A stretch of 53,704 nucleotides of DNA from Treponema sp. (lineage in GTDB: Bacteria > Spirochaetota > Spirochaetia > Treponematales > Breznakiellaceae): the NCBI GenBank assembly GCA_009787695.1, contig WQSW01000008.1, positions 2,040 through 55,743 on the forward strand, in the 5' to 3' direction. Both the position numbers and the translations under genes were made by a program. Of the stretch, positions 19,853 through 29,453 are shown one piece after another (position 1 is the stretch's first letter; each line of letters starts with the position of its first letter). Below the pieces are notes generated by a model that made no database searches, was not told the DNA's origin, and saw only the letters and a list, made by a program, of their open reading frames with translations.

Positions 19853-21361
19853 TCAACAAAAATATTTTTTAAGAAGTTCTAAATCCAATTCCGGGTAAAC
19901 AGGAAATTTTTCCATTAATTTTTTTACCCGTGCAAGAATTTCGTTTTTTACAGTTGCATCTATAATATATTTTGCCTTGCTCTTTTTTGTTGTATCCTTT
20001 GCATCCTGCGCCTGAGATGTTCCTTTGATTGCAGAAGCTAACAGCGACCCCAGTTCTTTCATTTCAGTTTCTCCCATACCTAAAGAAGTAACTGCCGCTG
20101 TCCCAACCCTAATCCCCGATGTATACCACGGACCGTTGGGATCGTCGGGAAGGCTGTTGCGGTTTAGCGTTATGTGACATTCATGAAGAGCGCTTTCCGC
20201 CTGTCTGCCTGTAATCCCGTTTTTATGAACATTGATAAGGAGCAGGTGGTTGTCAGTGCCGCCTGTCAGTACGTTAAGCCCGTTATCCATGCAGGAAGCG
20301 GCGAGTGTTTTGCAATTGTCAACGATACGCTGCGCATACTGTCTGAACTCAGGAGAAGCGGCTTCGCAGAAAGCGACAGCTTTTGCCGCGATTACATGAG
20401 GGAGAGGTCCGCCCATAGTAAGCGGGCAGCCTTTATCCAGCGCTTCCGCAAATTCATTTACAGAAAGCACTAATCCCGCTCTTGGACCGCGCAGTGTTTT
20501 ATGAGTTGTACTTGTTACAACATGCGCCCATGGGACAGGATCGAATTCGCCTGTAAAAACTTTTCCCGCTACAAGACCTGCAAAGTGCGCCATGTCTACC
20601 ATAAAGACGCTGCCTGCCTTATCTGCAATTTCCCTCATACGCTTAAAATTAATTTTTCGCGGATAGGCGGAATAACCTGTCAGCAGAATTAACGGGCGCA
20701 CTTGCATTGCTTGTTTTTCGATCTCATCATAATCAAGCAATCCGTTTTCTTTGGAAACCGAATAGCTGTAAACATCGAACATCCTACCTGTAAGATTATT
20801 TCTGTAACCGTGAGTAAGATGCCCTCCCGAATAATAATCCAACCCTAAAAGACGCTGGTTGCCGAGTTCCGCTCTAAGCTTATCCCAATCTGATTTTTCC
20901 AATTTATAAAGATTTGTTGTGCCGAATTTTTCCAGCACAGGATTTTCGATTCGCGTGGAAAGAATAGCCCAGTATGCAAGAAGATTTGCATCCGCGCCGC
21001 AGTGCGCCTGCACATTTGCATACTGCGCGCCGAAAAGTTTGCACGCTTCCTGCGCCGCCATAGCTTCGATAGCATCGACATTTTCATTACCCGCATAAAA
21101 ACGATGATTTACAGTACCTTCTGCATATTTATCGGTGAGCAAATTTCCCATTGCAAGCTGCACCGCCATTGAGCAGTAATTTTCGCTTGCGATAAGTTTT
21201 ACGCGTTTACGCTGATTTTCGATCTCTTTTACGATAGAAGAGGCGATTTGCGGGGCAGTTTTGGAAATCTCTGTCAAAGCGCAAAGATAAGCCAACAAGT
21301 TTGTGTTAATTTTTTCCGGCAGATTCTTCTCAAGATATGCCGCTACAGGGTTTGTGTTCAT
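19853..21361 (-). CDS. glyA: Serine hydroxymethyltransferase
   Basis: 'KLIASENYCSMAVQLAMGNLLTDKYAEG', 'VTSTTHKTLRGPRAG' (PLP Lys), 'GIRVGTAAVTSLGMGE'. Confidence 0.95.
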   Translation of the reverse strand: MNTNPVAAYLEKNLPEKINTNLLAYLCALTEISKTAPQIASSIVKEIENQRKRVKLIASENYCSMAVQLAMGNLLTDKYAEGTVNHRFYAGNENVDAIEAMAAQEACKLFGAQYANVQAHCGADANLLAYWAILSTRIENPVLEKFGTTNLYKLEKSDWDKLRAELGNQRLLGLDYYSGGHLTHGYRNNLTGRMFDVYSYSVSKENGLLDYDEIEKQAMQVRPLILLTGYSAYPRKINFKRMREIADKAGSVFMVDMAHFAGLVAGKVFTGEFDPVPWAHVVTSTTHKTLRGPRAGLVLSVNEFAEALDKGCPLTMGGPLPHVIAAKAVAFCEAASPEFRQYAQRIVDNCKTLAASCMDNGLNVLTGGTDNHLLLINVHKNGITGRQAESALHECHITLNRNSLPDDPNGPWYTSGIRVGTAAVTSLGMGETEMKELGSLLASAIKGTSQAQDAKDTTKKSKAKYIIDATVKNEILARVKKLMEKFPVYPELDLELLKKYFC

Positions 21362-21455
21362 ATTTTAAGATAACATTTTTGCGGTTTGGTCTCAAGGGTG
21401 GGGGAAATGGCGGGTGATAGTGGTTTAGTTTTTTTCTCCCCTTGACAAAATATAT

Positions 21456-21809
21456 TTAAACGTCTGTTTCGGGTTGAAGAATAAGCTCAACTTCGCTCGT
21501 AATACGTTTTACTATTCGTTGGGTCAAGTCTTTTCGTTCTTTTGTCGTAAGGCTCTCAAGGTAATCTTCCGCTTCTTGAATACTATCGTCTTTTTCCTCT
21601 TTTTCGTCTACAAATAACCTAAAAGGTTCAATATTTAAGGCATTAGCGATTTTCTCAACCATAGCCAAAGACGGAACACGGCTGTTTATCTCAATTTCCC
21701 CTATGTAACTGGTTGATGTTTCAAGCATTCCCGCCAATTTCATCTGCGAAATACGGCGTTTCTTGCGGTACTTCTTCATATTATAGATAAAAACCTTCAT
21801 CATTTCCAT
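21456..21809 (-). CDS. XRE-family helix-turn-helix transcriptional regulator
   Basis: 'YRKKRRISQMKLAGMLETSTSYIGEIEINSRVPSLAMVEKIANALNIEPFRLF'. Confidence 0.9.
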   Translation of the reverse strand: MEMMKVFIYNMKKYRKKRRISQMKLAGMLETSTSYIGEIEINSRVPSLAMVEKIANALNIEPFRLFVDEKEEKDDSIQEAEDYLESLTTKERKDLTQRIVKRITSEVELILQPETDV

Positions 21810-21897
21810 ATTTTATATGCTAATTGTTGATAATCCATTGAAACAATACGGTCTTTGCAAATATTTTAACTATTTTATGCTCTATATGCGAATATTA

Positions 21898-21926
21898 TTG
21901 ACAAAAAAATCGATAATTGATATAAG
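21898..21926 (+). promoter_or_regulatory. Sigma70-type promoter: TTGACA-17 nt-TATAAG
   Basis: Perfect -35 at 21898-21903, 17-nt spacer, TATAAG at 21921-21926; drives toward the 22034 operon. Confidence 0.7.
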
Positions 21927-22033
21927 GACAATGGTTAGTAAATTTATACATTTCGTATGTATGTTTTTATTTATTTCAAATGAAAATGACAAAGGCAGCA
22001 TATAAGAGATAAAAAGATAAAAAAGAGGTTTAT

Positions 22034-23026
22034 TTGATGAAAAATCTAAGATTATTTGGGATTATTGCGATAGTGGCAGTAATTGGGTTATCGCTTATAG
22101 TTTGTGATAATGGAACAAGTATTGATACACCATGTGCAGATGACTTTGAAATAGACAACCTTACGCAAATAGTGGGAAATGTAACAGCGGTAACTATAAC
22201 GCTAAAACAGGGGAAATCAAATGGTACGATAACTATTTTTTATAATGGTTCGACAACACTACCAACAGTAGCCGGAACATTTCAGGTAACTTTTGATGTC
22301 GCAGAAACTTTAGGATGGAATACGGCAAACGGTTTAACTGGTGGTACTTTGACAATTAAATATGGAATTGTATTTGATAGTGCTTCAATTAAACTTTTTT
22401 TGGATAATGATCCGCTCCCATTACAAGAAGGCGGAACTACATCAATGAATAATGGAACAGGAGCATACATTGTAAGTATAGCTCCTGGAAATTATTCTGA
22501 GATAATCTGGTACTTGAATGGTGTAAAAATATCTCAAGGAACTTCAAATACATCAATTACTTTAACCAGAAGAAGTAATAATCATGTAACCGTTGAAGTA
22601 ACGATTGCTGGTGAAAAAAATTCTGGGAATCACTTTTTTATGCCGCCGTTAGAAATTACTATTGCGATGTGGGATAGTTACGGTGATGGTTGGAATAATG
22701 CAGCTATTAAAATAAATGTTAATGGAGCAGACCTTTCTTCTAACGCACAACATTTCAGTGGTAGTGATCCAAGTTATTATAATTTTACTGTTAATGCAGG
22801 AGATGTGGTTTTGTTATATTGGGTTAGTGGTGATTACGATTATGAATGTGCGTATGCTGTGTATTATAGTGACGCGCCGCCTACCCCGTCTTTTAATCCT
22901 AATTCTAATAATTGGTCGTCTGCAAATGATCAAAATGGCAGAGTGTTACTCTATAGGCAATATAATACAGGAAATTTTGGTAACGGTACTTTAATGGGTT
23001 CTTTTACTGTGACAGGTTTGAATTAA
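22034..23026 (+). CDS. Putative lipoprotein with Asp-Gly-rich 'DSYGDGWNNAAIKI' domain
   Basis: Signal peptide with lipobox-like LSLIVC; 'MWDSYGDGWNNAAIKINVNG' motif seen in surface/secreted proteins. Confidence 0.8.
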   Translation: MMKNLRLFGIIAIVAVIGLSLIVCDNGTSIDTPCADDFEIDNLTQIVGNVTAVTITLKQGKSNGTITIFYNGSTTLPTVAGTFQVTFDVAETLGWNTANGLTGGTLTIKYGIVFDSASIKLFLDNDPLPLQEGGTTSMNNGTGAYIVSIAPGNYSEIIWYLNGVKISQGTSNTSITLTRRSNNHVTVEVTIAGEKNSGNHFFMPPLEITIAMWDSYGDGWNNAAIKINVNGADLSSNAQHFSGSDPSYYNFTVNAGDVVLLYWVSGDYDYECAYAVYYSDAPPTPSFNPNSNNWSSANDQNGRVLLYRQYNTGNFGNGTLMGSFTVTGLN

Positions 23027-23036
23027 GGAGGAAGAA

Positions 23037-26000
23037 ATGAAAAAATTTAATTATTTTACCATTATTGTTTTTATAATCGCAATTATATTTTGTGCTTGTT
23101 CAAATCCATTTGATCAATCAATATTAAATTTAGAATTGGATAACGGAGAAGAGGTTCTTGTTAATATTTTCATAGGTGAAGAAGGAGCGATGCCATCTGC
23201 AAGAACAACCTCACCAAATGAGAGTGCTGTCGCGGGATACCAGCTTACATTTAGCGGCGGAGCACATGCTCCGTTGAACATTATCGGTTCAAATCAAACA
23301 CAAATTTTTCTTGGAAATGGAAATTGGATTATAAGCGCAACGGCATATAAGTTAGGCGGAGAAGTTGGGAATAGCAGTGATGCAATTGCAACAGGCAGTA
23401 TAATTGTAAATATTTCCAATGGTCAGATTAATGGCGGTACAGTTCCTCCAATTGTTTTAAAATCAATTGGAACAGGAAATGGCGCTTTGCATTATGCTAT
23501 AAACATTGATACCGGTGTTACAGGTATAATGAGTTTATGGAATATAAACGGGAATGCAAAAATAACAGGATTTGGAATCAATGGAGATATAAACTTATCT
23601 ACAGCGGCAGTCAGTGGTTTAGCAAGCGGTAATTTTATTCTTGCTACAGGACGTTATATAGCCGAAGTAAAACTAACAAATCAGGCTGGTAATATTGCTT
23701 TTAAACGAGAAGTAATTGATATATGGAAAGACACATTTACTACTTTTAAATTTGAACCATCTGTTTTTCTCGATCCTAGTTTTATATTGCCTAATAGTAA
23801 AGCGGTGTTATGTGAAACTACAAGTACTATTGGTGGTAGTATAATAGGAATCGGTAATGGTAGCGGTTTAACTGAAGGAGATCCAAAAACATATACTTGT
23901 TATCCGGTTAATGGAACAATTGACCTTCTTTTTAGAACAGATTCACTTTTTTCAACAGCTAGTTGGGTTAATAATACAGGCAGTAATCCAAATGGAATAT
24001 TTCCTAACGATTTACTATCTTCAACTTCATTTAATCTTTCTACAAATAATGTGTTATGGGTTAAAGCAGTCTCAGAAGATCGTAGTGAAACAATATACTA
24101 TAAATTTATTATAATACCACCGGTAAATTATGGTGATTTCAATATTTCTGGTACAAATCTTATAGGTATTTCTTTTGCAAACGGAATTTTATCAATTAAT
24201 AATAATGGAATATATACTATAGGAATGAAAGACGATGTAACTAATACAACTAATCAAATTGTTATAGCTAGTGGGGTTAATGCAAATATTACTTTATCAA
24301 ATGTTGATATAAATGCACGAAACGATGATAACACTTGTGCTTTTGATATGACTGGCGCGAGTGTTAATCTTACCCTTATTGGTGATAATACCCTTAGAAG
24401 CAGTGGACGAAGAGCTGGTTTGCAAGTACCTGACGGATCAAATCTTGTAATTATGGGAGAAAGTATTGGAACTCTCTCTGCAACTGGTGGAAGTTATGGA
24501 GCAGGTATTGGAGGAGGTGTTTATGGTACTGGCGGTAACATAACAATTTCAGGCAGTACAGTAACAGCAACTGGTGGAATTTATTCTGGAGCAGGTATTG
24601 GAGGAGGTTTTTATGGTGCTGGCGGTAACATAACAATTTCAGGCGGTACAGTAACCGCAACTGGTGGATTTTTTGATGGAGCAGCAGGTATTGGAGGAGG
24701 TCTTTATGGTGCTGGCGGTAACATAAACAGCATTACTGGTAATGCTGTAGTATTTGCTTCATCAATTCAACCTGATTTACCAACCGGTGTAAAGATGGGA
24801 CCAGCTATTGTGTCTATCGGAAGCGAAGGTACTATGTACGGTAATGTTTCTCTTGCTCGCAATGTAATGATTCCTTCTGATGTGATATTAAATATTAATA
24901 ATGATCAAACTTTGACTATTGAGAGTGGTTATACACTAATAAATAACGGTGCAATTATACTGGAAAATAATGGAAAAGTTGTTGGTACAATTACTGGTAA
25001 TCAGCCAATAGAACCATCGTTTATTATTTCCGGTAGTACCGGTTACACTTATACAGGAGGTGCATTAATAATTACTGGAAATGGACAATACTCCATAGGT
25101 ATGAAAACAGGTATAACCGCCACGAAAGTAGAGAGAATAAAGATTTCAACAGGTGTAACCGCTGATATAATTCTAAATAATGTGAATATTGATGTAAGCA
25201 ATTATTATCTATGTGCTTTTGATATGACTGGTGCAACGGTAAACCTTACTCTTATTGGTGATAATGTTCTTAGAAGCGGTTTTAATAGAGCAGGACTTGA
25301 AGCACCTATTGGATCGACTCTTGTTATATCAGCAGTAAATAAAAGTTCTCTTATTGCAACTGCTGGTAGAGGAAGAGGTTTCAATACTGGAGGTGCAGCA
25401 GGCATTGGTGGCATTGGCGGTATCTCAGGTGGTACAATAACAATTTTGAGCGGTGTTATTATCGCAACTGGTAGTGAAGGTTCAAATAATATGAATCCTG
25501 AAGGAGGTGCAGGAATTGGTGGCGGTGGTGATAATGGTGCAGGTGGTACAATAACAATATTAGGCGGAACAGTTACTGCAACAGGATTATGCGGAGGTGC
25601 AGGAATTGGCGGCGGTGGATATGGTGCAGGTGGTACTATAACAATATCAGGTGGAATTGTTACTGCAATTGGCGAAGCAAGGGGAGGAGGTGCAGGTATT
25701 GGTGGTGGTTGCAACGGTGCAGGTGGTACTATAATAATTTCCGGCGGCACAGTAATCGCAAATGGTGTCAACGTGGATTATGGTTATAGTGCAGGTATTG
25801 GCATCGGTTTTAATGGATCTGGAGGTACTAATTCTATAAATGGTAACGCTGTGATTTTTGCTTCATCAATTTTTCCCAATGATCCAAATGTGGGACCTGC
25901 TATTGTATTTATAGGTAACAATGGAACTATGTATGGCAATGTCACCTTACAACAGAATGTTACTTTTCCTTCAGGGAGAGTGTTAGCAATCTCCGGTGGA

Positions 26001-26129
26001 CAAAATTTAACAATCCCCAGTGGTATTACATTGACTAACAATGGGACGATTAATAATAGCGGGACAATTAATCGTTTTGGAATTATTGATGGGAATGGGA
26101 GTGTGGTTGGGAATCAACCTGTATGGTAA
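23037..26129 (+). CDS. Large surface lipoprotein with Gly-rich beta-helix-like repeats (two repeat blocks)
   Basis: N-terminal lipobox IIFCAC; repeated 'GAGIGGGxYGxGGNITISGGTVTATGG' units; duplicated 'CAFDMTGAxVNLTLIGDNxLRS' modules. Confidence 0.85.
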   Translation: MKKFNYFTIIVFIIAIIFCACSNPFDQSILNLELDNGEEVLVNIFIGEEGAMPSARTTSPNESAVAGYQLTFSGGAHAPLNIIGSNQTQIFLGNGNWIISATAYKLGGEVGNSSDAIATGSIIVNISNGQINGGTVPPIVLKSIGTGNGALHYAINIDTGVTGIMSLWNINGNAKITGFGINGDINLSTAAVSGLASGNFILATGRYIAEVKLTNQAGNIAFKREVIDIWKDTFTTFKFEPSVFLDPSFILPNSKAVLCETTSTIGGSIIGIGNGSGLTEGDPKTYTCYPVNGTIDLLFRTDSLFSTASWVNNTGSNPNGIFPNDLLSSTSFNLSTNNVLWVKAVSEDRSETIYYKFIIIPPVNYGDFNISGTNLIGISFANGILSINNNGIYTIGMKDDVTNTTNQIVIASGVNANITLSNVDINARNDDNTCAFDMTGASVNLTLIGDNTLRSSGRRAGLQVPDGSNLVIMGESIGTLSATGGSYGAGIGGGVYGTGGNITISGSTVTATGGIYSGAGIGGGFYGAGGNITISGGTVTATGGFFDGAAGIGGGLYGAGGNINSITGNAVVFASSIQPDLPTGVKMGPAIVSIGSEGTMYGNVSLARNVMIPSDVILNINNDQTLTIESGYTLINNGAIILENNGKVVGTITGNQPIEPSFIISGSTGYTYTGGALIITGNGQYSIGMKTGITATKVERIKISTGVTADIILNNVNIDVSNYYLCAFDMTGATVNLTLIGDNVLRSGFNRAGLEAPIGSTLVISAVNKSSLIATAGRGRGFNTGGAAGIGGIGGISGGTITILSGVIIATGSEGSNNMNPEGGAGIGGGGDNGAGGTITILGGTVTATGLCGGAGIGGGGYGAGGTITISGGIVTAIGEARGGGAGIGGGCNGAGGTIIISGGTVIANGVNVDYGYSAGIGIGFNGSGGTNSINGNAVIFASSIFPNDPNVGPAIVFIGNNGTMYGNVTLQQNVTFPSGRVLAISGGQNLTIPSGITLTNNGTINNSGTINRFGIIDGNGSVVGNQPVW
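24498..24770 (+). repeat. Tandem repeat, about 90-bp unit (3 copies), coding
   Basis: GGAGCAGGTATTGGAGGAGGT starts at 24498 and 24588; third copy at about 24678 with a GCA insertion. Confidence 0.85.
25503..25830 (+). repeat. Second tandem repeat block, 90/93-bp units, coding
   Basis: GGAGGTGCAGG(A/T)ATTGG starts at about 25503, 25593 and 25686. Confidence 0.8.
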
Positions 26130-26225
26130 AGGGTTACTGTGAGAATGGAGAAAATCACTCTGCGCCTGCTTTCAGATACTATTTAGTTAGGAATATTTAT
26201 TTGTATTATCGAGGTATAAAATATT

Positions 26226-26867
26226 ATGTATAAATTAATTAAAATATCAATTATAGTTTTTCTAATAATTACTTTACTTACAGCATTACTTACTTTAGCT
26301 GGTATATTCTATTTATGGTTTATTAAAGGTGAATCCAATTTATTATTTATTGGGAGCTTTGTTGCTTTAATTACAGAAATAGCCGGTGTTATAATTCTGT
26401 TTGTAAAAAAGGGATTAAGATATTTTCCAGAAGTAAAAGAACAAAAAACAATGGAAGAGACAAAAGAATTTTTGGAAAAATTCATTACACTTGGAACAAG
26501 CGCGACCATAGTAGGAAATCGTTTGTCATGGCTAATAAATAATGAATCAATGATTAAAATATTGAATGAAAAGATTAAAGAAGGATTAAAAATAGAAATT
26601 ATAACTCCACAGCCGATTAAAAAAGAAATTATTAATAAATTACCTGGCGTTGATTTTATTGTTTCCAATGATACAAATCCTGCAGAAGCTAGATTTATAT
26701 TAATTAATGGTAATAGAAGGGGATCTGAAAGATTGGCAATTCCGAATGATGTTCATCCAGACTTTAAAACAACAATATTTGATAATATTTCTTGTCCTCA
26801 AATTATTGCAATGGCTAGAGAGATTATTAATAAATCAAAAAGAAGATTGCTTGAAGTAAAGAAATAA
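26226..26867 (+). CDS. Membrane-anchored protein with two N-terminal TM helices and a cytosolic domain of unknown (possibly PLD-like) fold
   Basis: 213 aa; two hydrophobic helices then 'IKEGLKIEIITPQPIKKEIINKLPGVDFIVSND...ARFILINGNRRGSERLAI'. Confidence 0.65.
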   Translation: MYKLIKISIIVFLIITLLTALLTLAGIFYLWFIKGESNLLFIGSFVALITEIAGVIILFVKKGLRYFPEVKEQKTMEETKEFLEKFITLGTSATIVGNRLSWLINNESMIKILNEKIKEGLKIEIITPQPIKKEIINKLPGVDFIVSNDTNPAEARFILINGNRRGSERLAIPNDVHPDFKTTIFDNISCPQIIAMAREIINKSKRRLLEVKK

Positions 26868-26957
26868 GTGTCTAATATTGTTTTTTCGTAACCGTCAAAA
26901 CAACCACTACCATCCTCCCCCTTGACAAACCCCCCTATACTACTGTTTAGTAAAACA

Positions 26958-28946
26958 ATGCGTAAATTCGAAGTAGTATCTCCCTTTCAACCTGCAGGCG
27001 ATCAAGGCGAGGCGATAACGGCTCTTACAGAGGGTATCAAAGCGGGAGACCAATTCCAAACATTGCAAGGCGTTACAGGTTCGGGAAAAACTTTTACTAT
27101 GGCGAAGCTCATCGAAGAAGTGCAGATGCCGACGCTTATTGTCAGCCATAACAAAACGCTCGCCGCTCAGCTTTACCGTGAGTTTAAAGGTTTCTTCCCG
27201 CACAACGCGGTGGAATATTTTGTTTCTTACTACGATTATTATCAGCCGGAAGCTTATGTCGCAAGCCGCGATCTTTACATCGAAAAAGACGCTTCGATTA
27301 ACGACGAGATAGAACGTATGCGCCTTTCTGCGGCAAGAAGTTTAATGGAACGCGATGATGTAATCATCGTTGCAACTGTCTCTTGCATCTACGGTATGGT
27401 AACTCCCGATGTGTACCGCAAAATGAATGCAACCTTAACAAAGGGCGAATTTATTAATGTTGATGCGGTAATCCGCCGCTTCATTGAATTGCAATATGAG
27501 CGTAACGACAATGTTCTTGAGCGCGGGCGTTTCCGCCGCAGAGGGGACACGCTTGAAATATTTCCCGCTTACATGGAAGAAGCGTACCGCATCGATCTTG
27601 ATTGGGATAAGGTTGAACGCATCCGCCGTTTTAATCCTGTGTCAGGTGAAATGCTTGAAGACCTTGACGGCGCATTAATTTATCCTGCAAAACAATTTGT
27701 TATGCCAAGAGAAAAAATTTATAATTCAATTGAAACAATCAGGCAGGAGTTAAAAGAAAGGCTTGAATATTTTCAAAATAACGGCAAGATCATGGAGGCG
27801 GAACGCCTTAAAACTCGTGTCGAGTACGATATAGAAATGTTAACCGAAATGGGATACTGTCCCGGCATCGAAAACTATTCTGCAATTTTAGCGGAACGAA
27901 AACCCGGAGAATCCCCTGACACATTGATAGATTATCTTCCAAAAAATCACCTAACATTTATTGATGAGAGCCATGTCACCTTACCGCAGTTAGGTGCAAT
28001 GTATGCAGGAGATCGCAGCCGCAAACAAACATTGGTAGATTACGGTTTCCGTTTACCCTGTGCTTTAGACAACCGTCCTTTACGCTACGATGAATTTGCA
28101 GACAGATTAGATAAAACAGTTTTTGTTTCTGCAACTCCCGGAAAAACAGAAATTGAGCAATCTGTAAGAGTGGTACAGCAATTAATCCGCCCCACAGGGC
28201 TTTTAGATCCGGAAATTGAAGTGCGCCCCAGTGAAGGTCAAATGGAAAACATCTACGGCGAAGTGCAGAAACGCATCAAAGCAGGGGAGAGGTCTCTCAT
28301 TTTAACTTTAACAAAAAAAATGGCGGAAGACCTTACCGATTACCTTTCCGGTCTCGGCTTAAAAGTCCGTTACATTCACAGCGAAATAGAAACAATAGAG
28401 CGCGTAGAAATTTTAACTCAGTTACGTCAGGGAAACTTTGACATCCTTGTAGGAATCAATCTGTTACGCGAAGGAATCGATCTGCCCGAAGTATCATTCA
28501 TTGCGATTCTTGACGCGGATAAAATCGGCTTCCTCCGCTCTTTAACAAGCCTTGTCCAGATAATCGGGCGTGCGGCAAGAAACGCCGCAGGCAAAGTAAT
28601 CATGTACGCCGACCGAATGAGCGAAGCGATGGAAAAAGCCATCGCCGAAACCAACCGCCGCCGCGAAATCCAAATCGCCTACAACCAAAAACACGGCATA
28701 ACCCCAGAGACAGTAAAAAAAGCAATCGCAGAAATACTGACGCGCCACATCGAAGAAGCGGAAACCACAGCCGCCACCTCCATCGAAGTGCTTAAAAAAT
28801 CTTTCAATGTTTTAATCCCTGCTCAGCGCAAACAATTAATCAAAGCGCTGGAGAACGAGATGCTTGAACACGCAAAGAATTTGGAATTTGAACAAGCAGC
28901 CGCTATCCGCGATGAGATTGCCCGGATTAAAGATAATAGTTTTTGA
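26958..28946 (+). CDS. uvrB: Excinuclease ABC subunit B
   Basis: 'FQTLQGVTGSGKTFTMAKLI', 'VSYYDYYQPEAYV', 'TFIDESHVTLPQ', C-terminal UVR motif. Start at ATG 26958 (MRKFEVVSPFQPAGDQ). Confidence 0.98.
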   Translation: MRKFEVVSPFQPAGDQGEAITALTEGIKAGDQFQTLQGVTGSGKTFTMAKLIEEVQMPTLIVSHNKTLAAQLYREFKGFFPHNAVEYFVSYYDYYQPEAYVASRDLYIEKDASINDEIERMRLSAARSLMERDDVIIVATVSCIYGMVTPDVYRKMNATLTKGEFINVDAVIRRFIELQYERNDNVLERGRFRRRGDTLEIFPAYMEEAYRIDLDWDKVERIRRFNPVSGEMLEDLDGALIYPAKQFVMPREKIYNSIETIRQELKERLEYFQNNGKIMEAERLKTRVEYDIEMLTEMGYCPGIENYSAILAERKPGESPDTLIDYLPKNHLTFIDESHVTLPQLGAMYAGDRSRKQTLVDYGFRLPCALDNRPLRYDEFADRLDKTVFVSATPGKTEIEQSVRVVQQLIRPTGLLDPEIEVRPSEGQMENIYGEVQKRIKAGERSLILTLTKKMAEDLTDYLSGLGLKVRYIHSEIETIERVEILTQLRQGNFDILVGINLLREGIDLPEVSFIAILDADKIGFLRSLTSLVQIIGRAARNAAGKVIMYADRMSEAMEKAIAETNRRREIQIAYNQKHGITPETVKKAIAEILTRHIEEAETTAATSIEVLKKSFNVLIPAQRKQLIKALENEMLEHAKNLEFEQAAAIRDEIARIKDNSF

Positions 28947-29039
28947 AGAATTGGTATAAGTTGATATAGTGTTTGCTTGTTATTTCTTAGTTAATAGTTT
29001 ACACTCTAAAAAGATAAAAAATTAATATTAGGGGATAAT

Positions 29040-29294
29040 ATGCCTGTAATTAAAAACAGTGTTGATTTATTAAATAATTATAATGAAATATTGGAATATT
29101 GCCAAAATTACAGGGAACCAGTATTTATTACAAATAATGGTCAAGGTAATTTAGCTGTTATGAGCATGGAAACTTATGATCAATTATTGGGCAGATTGGA
29201 ATTATATCAAGCAATTGAAGTTAGTTTAAATCAATTAGAAAAAGGTGAAGTAACTACAGAAGAAGAAATGATAGAAAAGATAAAAAATTTATAG
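29040..29294 (+). CDS. Phd/YefM-family type II antitoxin
   Basis: 'MPVIKNSVDLLNNYNEILEYCQNYREPVFITNNGQGNLAVMSMETYDQL'. Confidence 0.85.
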   Translation: MPVIKNSVDLLNNYNEILEYCQNYREPVFITNNGQGNLAVMSMETYDQLLGRLELYQAIEVSLNQLEKGEVTTEEEMIEKIKNL

Positions 29295-29429
29295 GATTTA
29301 ATCAATTATTTTATAATCAAAGAACATAAAGAAAAAGACAAAAATTTTATTTTTATAGCCAGATTTATGTATTGCAAAAGAGATTGGGTAACAATAATTA
29401 AAAATGAATCAATAAATGAAATAATATAA
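29295..29429 (+). pseudogene. Remnant of ParE/RelE-like toxin C-terminus
   Basis: In frame after the antitoxin stop: DLINYFIIKEHKEKDKNFIFIARFMYCKRDWVTIIKNESINEII*, resembling the C-terminal strands of ParE/RelE toxins; no N-terminal half. Confidence 0.55.
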
Positions 29430-29453
29430 AATAGTTAAATCGGAGAGTGTTAA

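Noticed and set aside
21817-22005. 62-aa + strand ORF in the XRE/lipoprotein intergenic region
   Set aside because: Contains the TTGACA/TATAAG promoter within it; no RBS or recognisable similarity.
25205-25771. 188-aa proline-rich antisense ORF
   Set aside because: Mirror of the Gly-rich repeats on the + strand (GGT/GGA repeats read as ACC/TCC); no RBS and fully inside a well-supported CDS.
24498-25830. Repeat blocks considered as CRISPR-like or intergenic repeats
   Set aside because: Period is 90/93 bp, in frame, translated to a coherent Gly-rich protein; no direct-repeat/spacer architecture.
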